Below are positions 1-6,008 of a stretch of DNA of 13,679 nucleotides, piece after piece (within the stretch, counting starts at the first letter, position 1; every line of letters starts with the position of its first letter). Below the pieces are notes generated by a model. The model saw only the letters and a program-made list of their open reading frames with translations, did not search any database and was not told the DNA's origin. Location of the stretch: the NCBI GenBank assembly GCA_946480575.1, contig CAMLKF010000047.1:1-13679 (forward strand), in the 5' to 3' direction. The translations under genes and the position numbers were made by a program. The stretch comes from an uncultured Nitrososphaera sp. Its GTDB lineage: Archaea; Thermoproteota; Nitrososphaeria; Nitrososphaerales; Nitrososphaeraceae.

Positions 1-131
1 GCGCATGATCTCTGCAGGATTGCCCTTCTCCTTGACAGCAGAGTTGGATTAGTCGTAATGCCGTCTACAAGGCCCATGTCGTTGTACTTTTTTATCGAGT
101 CAATGTTTGCGGTGTCGAGGAAGATCTTCAT
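1..131 (-). CDS. tal: Transaldolase (TalC/MipB/Fsa-like), 5' part only, apparent frameshift
   Basis: The gene starts at ATG 131-129 and runs off the window. The first 33 residues begin [18 protein letters not shown] and include [11 protein letters not shown], the classical start of the small (about 220-residue) transaldolase/fructose-6-phosphate aldolase TIM barrel, with the N-terminal strand Asp and the TTNPT loop. Transaldolase moves a dihydroxyacetone unit between sugar phosphates in the non-oxidative pentose-phosphate pathway. Its ATG overlaps the stop of the transketolase C subunit (ATGA, 128-131), so it is the third gene of that operon. After TTNPTLLS the frame reads [11 protein letters not shown], which is not family-like. 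Shifting by one base near position 32-33 restores [11 protein letters not shown], as expected. One A seems to be missing from an AAA run on the coding strand, either a real frameshift or a sequence error. The catalytic Lys lies outside the window. Confidence 0.8.
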   Translation of the reverse strand, partial: MKIFLDTANIDSIKKYNDMGLVDGITTNPTLLSRRRAILQRSC

Positions 132-1102
132 TTTCTGCTTCTACTCCTTGCTTCAAGCACCGCCTTTGCTATTTCTGTTGCGGTCAGGCCGTACTGCTTT
201 AAGAGCGTGTCTATCTCTTCGTCGCGGGCAGACTCGCCAAACGTGTCACGTACGCCCACGCGCTTGACTGGCACCGGGTATGTCTCGACAACGACCTCAG
301 ACACCGCGCCGCCAAGGCCGCCTACGATGTTGTGCTCTTCTGCGGTGGCTACCGCGCCCGTCTCCCTGGCGCACTTGCTTACAAGGTCGCGGTCGAGCGG
401 CTTTATCGAAAACATGTCTACTACCCTACACGAGATACCCTTTTCACGCAAAACCTTTGCGGCTTCCAATGCGCTGCTCACCATGAGGCCGCATGCGATT
501 ATCGTTGCATCAGAGCCGTCTGCAAGGACGTTGCCCCTACCTATCTCAAACGAGTCGGCTTGGTCCGCGTAAATGACCTCGCTTGAGGGCCTTGCAAGTC
601 TCATGTAGAACGGGCCGGGGGTGAGGGCTATGGTCTTTATCAGGTGCTTGACTGCAATGGCGTCAGCCGGCACGAGGACGCGCATGTCGGGTATTGCCCT
701 CATGCTTGCAATGTCCTCTATCTGCTGGTGGGACGCACCATCCGGCCCCACTGTGAGTCCGCTGTGTGACACCACGAGCTTGACATTAAGATAAGGATAG
801 CATATCGTGTTGCGGATCTGGTCGACGCACCTGCCAGGAATAAACGCGGCGTAGGTGCTCGCAAATGCCACCTTGCCGGCTATAGCCAAACCAGCGGCTA
901 TTGAGACTAGGTTAGCCTCTGCAATCCCGACGTTGAACATCCGCTCGGGGTATTTGTCGCCAAACTTTTTCGTCTTAAGAGAATCGGTGGTGTCACCGCC
1001 TACGCATACAATCTTGATAGTATCGTCTTTTCCAAGCTCTACGAGGGCGTCGCCGTAGGCCCCTCTCATGTCTGCCGTCTTTTTCTCGCTACTTAACAGC
1101 AT
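128..1102 (-). CDS. tkt: Transketolase, C-terminal subunit (pyrimidine-binding and C-terminal domains)
   Basis: This 324-residue protein matches the second half of transketolase, which in archaea is usually encoded as a separate subunit. Together with the upstream N-terminal subunit it transfers two-carbon ketol units using thiamine diphosphate (TPP). The PYR domain (about 10-170) contains [11 protein letters not shown] near residues 55-65, with the Glu that activates TPP. Next comes [19 protein letters not shown], which corresponds to the substrate-binding HSG...DG.(T/S)HQ loop. The C-terminal domain (about 190-315) has the usual G(R)...EEHN..GGLG pattern. The family GIAEQN motif reads GIAEAN here. 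The ATG lies inside the end of the fused upstream gene (14-base overlap). Met12 (ADMRGAYG) is an alternative start. The stop overlaps the transaldolase start as ATGA, so the three genes are probably translationally coupled. Confidence 0.93.
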   Translation of the reverse strand: MLLSSEKKTADMRGAYGDALVELGKDDTIKIVCVGGDTTDSLKTKKFGDKYPERMFNVGIAEANLVSIAAGLAIAGKVAFASTYAAFIPGRCVDQIRNTICYPYLNVKLVVSHSGLTVGPDGASHQQIEDIASMRAIPDMRVLVPADAIAVKHLIKTIALTPGPFYMRLARPSSEVIYADQADSFEIGRGNVLADGSDATIIACGLMVSSALEAAKVLREKGISCRVVDMFSIKPLDRDLVSKCARETGAVATAEEHNIVGGLGGAVSEVVVETYPVPVKRVGVRDTFGESARDEEIDTLLKQYGLTATEIAKAVLEARSRSRK

Positions 1103-2717
1103 GGAGCTCTTCCTCTATTCCAAGCTCATTTGCGTATGGAATCAATATATGTTTACGGGCTTTCATCCAGTCGGGCCTGATGTTCAGTTGAGTGGCGTGG
1201 TTTAGCAGTCGGCGCTCGAGCGCTACTGCGGCCTTGTGCCTCAGCTGAATGACAGCGCCATGGATATCCCCGCCGCCATAGACCGCGTTGCCCGCCACAA
1301 ATATCCTTGCGCCAGCATCGTATGCCTGCTGGAGCGTCGTGGCGTCAATGCCGCCGTCTGCCTCGATGTACCCCTTGAAGCCATGCTCGCGCAACTTCTT
1401 GTTCACCTCTACCATCTTGGGCAGCACTTTGGGCATGAACTTTTGGCCGGCAAAGCCGGGGTTGACTGACATGACAATAACGACATCGAGGTCGTGCAGA
1501 CAGCGATAGAGCCATTCTGGCACATCGGTGTCGGGGTTGATTGCGATGCCGGGGCTGATGCCATTTACTATTAGCCTTTCCTGAATTTCTCTGAATTCAT
1601 TTTCGGTGCACACCTCTGCATGCACGGTGATTATGTCGCACCGGGCGTCAATGTATTCCTGTATCTGCTCTAGCGGCTTTTCAATCATGAGGTGAGCGTC
1701 GAACGGCAGGCTTGTCGATGGCCTCAATTTCTTTATCTTGTCTGCAAAGAATGTGGTATTTGGAACGAACCGGCCGTCCATTACGTCGATGTGGATCATG
1801 TCTACACCTTCACGCTCGACCTTCCTTATCTTGTCCTCGTAGTTCTCTCGCTCGCCAGCGATGATAGAGGGCGCAATCAGGCACTCACTTTCCAGCTCCT
1901 CAAGGAGCACTTCAGTGTGCCTCTTGGGCGGCGCCTTGCCGTGCCACTGGGGGTTGTTTGCCATGTGGCGCACACCGTTTCCCTTCACGGTATTGGCGAT
2001 TATCATGACAGGCTTGTCCTTTACCTGTGCCGCCTTGTTGAGCACGTCGACAATCTGCTCGACCCTGTGGCCGTCGACTTCAAAGACCTGCCAGTTAAAC
2101 GCCGCCCACTTGTCCTTGGTCGGGTCGAGTGGCATGATGTCCTCGGTAAAGCCGTCCTGCTGAATGCGGTTGCGATCCAGTATGGTAACTAAATTGTCCA
2201 GCTTGAACTTGCCGGCGGCCATCGACGCCTCCCATATCTGGCCCTCATTCGACTCGCCGTCGCCTATCAGGACAAACACCCTGTTCTTCTTGCCGTCCAG
2301 CTTGCTGGCAAGCGCAATGCCTATCCCTACTGAAAGCCCCATGCCCTCGGAGCCGCCCGAGTATTCGACGCCTGGCACGCTGTAGTTCTTCTGGCGCTCG
2401 GAGTACATGACGGGGTGGCCTTGCAGCCGCGAGCCCAGCTTGCGGAGGGTCCTTACCTCCTCTGATGGAAAGTAGCCTGCTACTGCAAGAGTCGAGTAAA
2501 AGCCGGGAGCCGAGTGTGCCTTTGAATTTATGAAGTAGTCGCGTTCTTCCCATCCCGGCCTTGAAGGATCATGCCTCATCCTCCTGAAGTAAAGGGTACC
2601 CATTATCTCGGCTGCCGAGAACGACGCGCCAGGATGGCCAGAGCCGGCCTCTGCGATGCCCTGAATAGCCCACATACGCACGTCGCGGATCTTTCGCCTG
2701 AGGTCGAGGTAACGCAT
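1089..2717 (-). CDS. tkt-rpe: Fusion protein: transketolase N-terminal (TPP-binding) domain + ribulose-phosphate 3-epimerase
   Basis: This 542-residue protein carries two enzymes in one frame. Residues about 1-272 are the transketolase N-terminal subunit, with AGSGHPGASFSAAEIMG (24-40), the TPP/metal motif GDGESNEG...N (152-174) and the closing QWHGKAP. Residues about 278-500 are a complete ribulose-phosphate 3-epimerase TIM barrel: IAPSII (Ser), IHIDVMDGRFVPN (metal His and Asp), FDAHLMIEKP (His), MSVNPGFAGQKF and EADGGID (catalytic Asp). No Met lies at the junction, so the epimerase cannot be started separately by ATG. A 42-residue tail follows that I do not recognise. The frame is open to a TTG at 2804 and has further ATGs at 2759, 2735 and 2726. 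ATG 2717 was chosen because transketolase similarity begins there and no upstream start shows the usual 30-base TATA spacing. It is the first gene of a pentose-phosphate operon. Confidence 0.9.
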   Translation of the reverse strand: MRYLDLRRKIRDVRMWAIQGIAEAGSGHPGASFSAAEIMGTLYFRRMRHDPSRPGWEERDYFINSKAHSAPGFYSTLAVAGYFPSEEVRTLRKLGSRLQGHPVMYSERQKNYSVPGVEYSGGSEGMGLSVGIGIALASKLDGKKNRVFVLIGDGESNEGQIWEASMAAGKFKLDNLVTILDRNRIQQDGFTEDIMPLDPTKDKWAAFNWQVFEVDGHRVEQIVDVLNKAAQVKDKPVMIIANTVKGNGVRHMANNPQWHGKAPPKRHTEVLLEELESECLIAPSIIAGERENYEDKIRKVEREGVDMIHIDVMDGRFVPNTTFFADKIKKLRPSTSLPFDAHLMIEKPLEQIQEYIDARCDIITVHAEVCTENEFREIQERLIVNGISPGIAINPDTDVPEWLYRCLHDLDVVIVMSVNPGFAGQKFMPKVLPKMVEVNKKLREHGFKGYIEADGGIDATTLQQAYDAGARIFVAGNAVYGGGDIHGAVIQLRHKAAVALERRLLNHATQLNIRPDWMKARKHILIPYANELGIEEELHAVK

Positions 2718-2777
2718 GTTAAAGCCCATAACTTTCATTATCCTGTGTAAGCAATACATGAAAAAGCTCTTTACAGG

Positions 2778-2787
2778 AAAATAAAAA
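2778..2787 (-). promoter_or_regulatory. Possible TATA box of the transketolase operon
   Basis: On the minus strand the bases read TTTTTATTTT. Transcription would begin near 2755, giving a short leader of about 20-40 nt before ATG 2735 or 2717. The spacing does not fit a leaderless start as well as at other promoters here. The palindromic TTTAAA at 2807-2812 could also serve this strand. Confidence 0.4.
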
Positions 2788-2806
2788 GATAGCTCTGTAA
2801 TCAAGA

Positions 2807-2812
2807 TTTAAA
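2807..2812 (+). promoter_or_regulatory. TATA box for the DxxCxxC protein gene
   Basis: TTTAAA is centred about 30 bp upstream of ATG 2840, the same spacing seen at the other promoters of the window, which implies a leaderless or near-leaderless message. The element is palindromic and could also fire toward the transketolase operon. Confidence 0.55.
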
Positions 2813-2839
2813 AGAGTCGGACACGAATTACACGCACAC

Positions 2840-3259
2840 ATGTCGTCGGTATCGTCGCTCTTCCAGCGGCCGCTTCTTATCTACGATGACAAGTGCTATT
2901 CCTGTGCCAAGTTCGCCAAAATGGCGAGCGCTCTTTCTCGCGGGTGGATAAGGACCGCCGGCCACTATTACTCACAGGAGGCCAAGGAAGCCAGGGGCAT
3001 GATATTTCCGCCCGGCTACGATGCGACTCAGATGTTCTGGCTGGTCAACAGGGATGGCGCTCACGGCGCCCGGTCAGGCATACTGCCGCTTGTCAAGGAA
3101 ATAATCGTGGGCATCTTCAAGAGAGGCAAGGCTGCCAACATTCATGCTGCATGCGAGTACGACGGCTCCAGCATGTCGTGCTATACGCCTACCAATGTCT
3201 TCAAGAGAATAGCCAAGACGCTCAGCCACGGCGCCAAGTTCCCATTCCAGCGTGATTAG
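2840..3259 (+). CDS. Small DCC-family (DUF393-like) putative thiol-disulfide protein
   Basis: The 139-residue protein begins with a strand and then LLIYDDKCYSC (12-22), a DxxCxxC motif at the position where DCC/DUF393 proteins place it after a first hydrophobic strand. That family resembles thioredoxin-fold oxidoreductases, but substrates are mostly unknown. Other visible points are a WLVNRDGAHGARSGILPLV segment that fits the family's later G.....A pattern (a residue 'sampled' by the reductase fold), two further Cys in CEYDGSSMSC, and no signal peptide or membrane helix, so it is likely cytoplasmic. ATG 2840 has a TATA box 30 bp upstream. The stop TAG directly abuts the TATA box of the aminopeptidase gene, so the two are transcribed separately. 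Family assignment rests mainly on the motif and length; a redox function is inference. Confidence 0.6.
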   Translation: MSSVSSLFQRPLLIYDDKCYSCAKFAKMASALSRGWIRTAGHYYSQEAKEARGMIFPPGYDATQMFWLVNRDGAHGARSGILPLVKEIIVGIFKRGKAANIHAACEYDGSSMSCYTPTNVFKRIAKTLSHGAKFPFQRD

Positions 3260-3270
3260 TTTAAAATAAA
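3260..3270 (+). promoter_or_regulatory. TATA box for pepA
   Basis: TTTAAAATAAA starts on the base after the preceding stop codon and is centred about 29-30 bp before ATG 3294. It is a clear archaeal TATA element and implies a leaderless transcript. Confidence 0.65.
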
Positions 3271-3293
3271 GTTGCTCGTTTTGTCATTACATC

Positions 3294-4811
3294 ATGGTTC
3301 AGGTCAAGGTTGAGAAGGCAAAAATCGACCAGAAGCAGACCTCGCTTCTGGTAATCGGTGTCTTTGAAAACGAGCATGACTTTTCGCAGTCAAAGGAGCT
3401 CGACCCTTTAGTCTTTGCTTCCATCAAGGAAACTCTGGAGAACAAGGAGTTCCGCGGGACGTTTGGCTCAAGCATCCTAGTCTACACCCTTGGCAGAGGG
3501 CCGATGAAAAAGATAATGCTGCTTGGATTGGGCAAGCGGGAAAAATTCACGGACGAAAGCGCCCGGATATGTGCCGGCAAGGCCGCGCAAAAGGCAAAGG
3601 AGCTGGACGCAAAAGAGTTCTCGATGCTCCAGTTCTCCAACCTCGACGAGGGGCTGGTAGAGGCCATGACTGAGGGAGTAGCACTTGCGCTTTACTCGTT
3701 TGACAAATACAAGGCAAGCAACAACAAAGAGCTTTCAGCAAAAATAGACGAAGCCACCATCCTGATAAACTCTGACTCGCCAAAATTCCAGTCGATAGCA
3801 GACAGGGCGAATCTGGTCGTAGAGGCAGTGAACTTTGCCCGTGACATCGCGAACTTGCCGCCAAACGACTGCCCGCCTGCGCAGCTGGCAAGCATTGCAA
3901 TGTCGCTTGCGCAGGAATACGGCCTGAAGGCGCAGGTCGTCGACCGCTACGAGTTGGAGAACATGGGCATGGGCGGTATCGTGGCCGTGGGCAAGGGAAG
4001 CAACAATCCGCCCAAGCTGATAATCCTCGAATACAACAGCGGCGTCCTCGGAGAAGGGCAACAAAAGCCGTACCTGCTTGTTGGAAAAGCCGTCACGTTT
4101 GACACCGGCGGCATCTCCATCAAGCCGGGCGAAAAGCTGGACGAAATGAAGTTTGACAAATGCGGTGGCTGCACGGTGCTTGCTGTCATGCGGGCGATCG
4201 CCTCGATGAAGCTGGCAGTCAATGTGGTCGGCATCGTGCCATCGGTTGAGAACATGCCGTCTGCCACATCTTACCGGCCCGGCGACATCATCAGGATGTA
4301 CAGCGGCAAGACCGTGGAAGTGCTCAACACGGACGCCGAGGGTCGCATGATACTGGCAGACGCGCTTGCCTACGGCATAGCGACGTACAGCCCCAAGGCA
4401 GTAATCGACCTTGCGACACTCACCGGCGCAGCCATAATCGCACTTGGCGCCAACGTCGCCGCCATCGTCGGGACGAACAAGCAACTGACCGACAGGCTGC
4501 GCAAATTGTCGGACAAGACTGGCGAAAAGATGTGGGAGCTTCCATTGTACGACGAGTACCATGAGCAGATCAAGAGCGCATACGCCGACATAAAGAACAT
4601 CGGCGGCCGGCCCGGCGGCGCCATCACTGCTGCCGCGTTCCTGTCCAACTTTGCCAACGGCGTCCCGTGGGTCCATATCGACATTGCCGGCACCGCTTGG
4701 ACGCAGGAAGGGACGTACGAGCGCAGCTACAACCCCAAGGGCGCGACTGGGTTTGGCGTCAGGACGCTTGTCAAGCTGCTGATGGAGGACGAAAAGCCTC
4801 AACCGTCGTGA
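3294..4811 (+). CDS. pepA: Leucyl aminopeptidase (family M17, PepA)
   Basis: This 505-residue cytosolic two-metal aminopeptidase has the usual M17 length and layout: a variable N-terminal domain (about 1-165) and the catalytic domain (about 170-500). Expected metal ligands are all visible: Lys265 and Asp270 in VGKAVTFDTGG, Asp288 in MKFDKCGG, and Asp347/Glu349 in the signature NTDAEGR. The catalytic Lys277 (SIKPGE) and Arg351 are present too. The stretch after the third ligand reads DKCGGC rather than the bacterial D(M)(S/G)GAA, adding two Cys near the active site. It removes N-terminal residues in peptide turnover, probably as a hexamer like other family members. The stop TGA overlaps the next ATG (TGATG), so the downstream gene is probably coupled. 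The large reading frames antisense to it are shadows. Confidence 0.95.
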   Translation: MVQVKVEKAKIDQKQTSLLVIGVFENEHDFSQSKELDPLVFASIKETLENKEFRGTFGSSILVYTLGRGPMKKIMLLGLGKREKFTDESARICAGKAAQKAKELDAKEFSMLQFSNLDEGLVEAMTEGVALALYSFDKYKASNNKELSAKIDEATILINSDSPKFQSIADRANLVVEAVNFARDIANLPPNDCPPAQLASIAMSLAQEYGLKAQVVDRYELENMGMGGIVAVGKGSNNPPKLIILEYNSGVLGEGQQKPYLLVGKAVTFDTGGISIKPGEKLDEMKFDKCGGCTVLAVMRAIASMKLAVNVVGIVPSVENMPSATSYRPGDIIRMYSGKTVEVLNTDAEGRMILADALAYGIATYSPKAVIDLATLTGAAIIALGANVAAIVGTNKQLTDRLRKLSDKTGEKMWELPLYDEYHEQIKSAYADIKNIGGRPGGAITAAAFLSNFANGVPWVHIDIAGTAWTQEGTYERSYNPKGATGFGVRTLVKLLMEDEKPQPS

Positions 4812-5395
4812 TGAAATATATGCCTCCCTTTCAGCTCAGCGCGCTTGTCGAGAAGCTTGAGGAGCAGGGGTTTAGCTGCAGGATAGGCAGCATGGAGCTG
4901 GACGTGCACCCGGTTAAGAGGCCGTATTTTGAGCGCTGGCTTTCAAACAGGGACGGCTTTGTCAGAATGCTAAGCGGCAACATCGACTATGTCGGCATAG
5001 AGGACGTGATGCGCATGGGCCCCTTTTACAACGTCTACTGCCTTGTCGAGAACGACTTTATCATAGACGCCGACGACAACGCGCACAAGCTTCTGGATGC
5101 CGCGCCGTATTATCAATTGTACAACGGCAAGGTGACGAGCATGGGGTGGAGCGGCGGCGTTGTGTCCAACATTTTGGCAAAAGACGCAACGCTGTCGGGC
5201 GAGTTTGCAAGCAACATCATGAAGGAAGAAGTGAAAAAGATAACATTGAAAGCAGCTAACTATTGCTGCATCATAGAGACCCGGGCGTGGGAGCCCGCGG
5301 GGCTTGCCTCCGCCTTTCGGATAATCGATCGCATTGCTCTTGATGTGAGAAAGCTGGTTAAGACGATACACCTTGGCGAGAATGTTGACGCATAG
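4811..5395 (+). CDS. Conserved-looking hypothetical protein, coupled to pepA
   Basis: I do not recognise this 194-residue protein. ATG 4811 shares its A with the TGA of pepA. The frame is open further upstream to 4667, but that part lies inside pepA in another frame and looks non-coding. The sequence begins MKYMPPFQLSALVEKLEEQG, predicted helix, followed by strand-like segments (SCRIGSMELDVHPVK; VYCLVENDFIIDADD) and a C-terminal half with helices, a Cys pair (NYCCIIETRAW) and a final long helix (SAFRIIDRIALDVRKLV). There is no signal peptide, membrane span or known nucleotide-binding motif, so a soluble alpha/beta protein is likely. Tight overlap with the aminopeptidase suggests a linked role in protein or peptide turnover, but that is only context. 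It converges on the 5S rRNA gene with about 8 bases between them. Confidence 0.75.
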   Translation: MKYMPPFQLSALVEKLEEQGFSCRIGSMELDVHPVKRPYFERWLSNRDGFVRMLSGNIDYVGIEDVMRMGPFYNVYCLVENDFIIDADDNAHKLLDAAPYYQLYNGKVTSMGWSGGVVSNILAKDATLSGEFASNIMKEEVKKITLKAANYCCIIETRAWEPAGLASAFRIIDRIALDVRKLVKTIHLGENVDA

Positions 5396-5401
5396 AAAGA
5401 T
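5394..5401 (-). terminator. Possible T-rich terminator of the 5S rRNA gene
   Basis: Just past the 5S 3' end the minus strand reads TCTTTCT, a short pyrimidine/T-rich tract of the kind that ends archaeal transcripts. It overlaps the stop codon of the convergent plus-strand gene. Confidence 0.35.
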
Positions 5402-5403
5402 GA

Positions 5404-5518
5404 TGCCAGCACTGCTGCTTCCCGACCGCTCACGCAGATCAGTAACACAGCAGCGACGGCAGGTTTGACTTCCGGGTTCGGAATGGGACCGGGTCGCGCC
5501 CTGCCGCTATGACCGGCT
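5404..5518 (-). rRNA. rrf: 5S ribosomal RNA
   Basis: Read on the minus strand, this roughly 115-nt segment holds the conserved 5S core CCCAUUCCGAACCCGGAAG followed by UCAAACCUGCC. Helix I pairs GCCGGU at the 5' end (5517-5512) with GCUGGC at the 3' end (5410-5405). Helix II pairs GGCAGG with CCUGCC. Helix IV pairs GCUGCU with AGCAGC. The ends are set from helix I and are good to a few bases. No 16S, 23S or tRNA is adjacent, so this is a stand-alone 5S gene, as in many Thaumarchaeota. A TATA box 28 bp upstream supports independent transcription. It is tail-to-tail with the hypothetical gene ending at 5395. Confidence 0.95.
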
Positions 5519-5541
5519 TATCCTAACCTTTGCCAGAGGGC

Positions 5542-5549
5542 TAATTTAA
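5542..5549 (-). promoter_or_regulatory. TATA box of the 5S rRNA gene
   Basis: The minus strand reads TTAAATTA, centred about 28 bp before the deduced 5S 5' end. This is the right place for an archaeal promoter and shows the 5S gene is its own transcription unit. Confidence 0.6.
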
Positions 5550-5580
5550 CCTTGCTCCCCTAGAAGGCTCTTCCACTCTG

Positions 5581-5588
5581 TTAAAAAG
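5581..5588 (+). promoter_or_regulatory. TATA box for the four-helix membrane protein gene
   Basis: TTAAAAAG is centred about 30 bp before ATG 5615, which again implies a leaderless message. Confidence 0.5.
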
Positions 5589-5614
5589 CAAGCAAGGTAG
5601 CTGTTCTAATAGAC

Positions 5615-5947
5615 ATGGCTGACCCTGTCATATCCGCCATCCTATTCGTCATCGGCCTGATTATATCGACCGTCATTATCTACATCACGACTAAGCTGTT
5701 CGGACAGAAAGAAGGCATTGGACGGGCGTTTGTCACAGCCATAATCGGCACCGTGATCTATTCTATCATGTATTTCATTTTTGGCAGCGGCTTCATTGCT
5801 GCAGTGGTAGGCGGGTTTGTATGGTTGATAGCGCTCAGAGGACTCTACGACATCGGGTGGCTCAGGGCGCTCGTCATAGCGGTGATAGTGTGGATAGCAG
5901 CCACAATAGTAGGACTACTGCTTCCAACGGTTCCTGGGCCATTGTAG
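5615..5947 (+). CDS. Small integral membrane protein, four predicted helices
   Basis: The 110-residue protein is almost entirely hydrophobic. Predicted membrane segments lie at about 4-28, 38-57, 60-76 and 83-105. Short charged loops separate them (KLFGQKEGIGRAF between the first two, RGLYDIGWLR between the last two), and the C-terminus is short (PTVPGPL). Gly-rich packing faces (FGSGFIAAVVGG) suggest a compact helical bundle. I recognise no family motif or catalytic residue. It stands alone between the 5S gene and the ABCE1 gene, with its own TATA box and no Shine-Dalgarno sequence. It could be a structural or transport accessory protein; nothing in the sequence decides this. Confidence 0.75.
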   Translation: MADPVISAILFVIGLIISTVIIYITTKLFGQKEGIGRAFVTAIIGTVIYSIMYFIFGSGFIAAVVGGFVWLIALRGLYDIGWLRALVIAVIVWIAATIVGLLLPTVPGPL

Positions 5948-5975
5948 GGTTCCTAATCTGGCGACAAAGCATAGC

Positions 5976-5983
5976 TATATAAT
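5976..5983 (+). promoter_or_regulatory. TATA box of the ABCE1-trm5 operon, overlapping an upstream in-frame ATG
   Basis: TATATAAT is the strongest TATA element nearby. It covers the in-frame ATG at 5982 and is centred 29-30 bp before the in-frame TTG at 6009. If it is the promoter, the ATG is not transcribed and TTG is the leaderless start. Confidence 0.6.
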
Positions 5984-6008
5984 GCATTATTGCAAAAATT
6001 ACATACTA

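Noticed and set aside
1692..2192. Plus-strand open frames opposite the transketolase-epimerase gene
   Set aside because: No TATA box or family motif; the minus strand encodes a complete, motif-rich protein.
3735..4802. 355-residue open frame antisense to pepA
   Set aside because: Composition is Val/Asp/His/Arg-rich with no domain, as expected from the complement of a GC-rich gene; pepA on the plus strand has every active-site residue.
5982..6008. ATG 5982 as the ABCE1 start
   Set aside because: It lies within the TATA box and adds residues not found in the family; kept only as an alternative.
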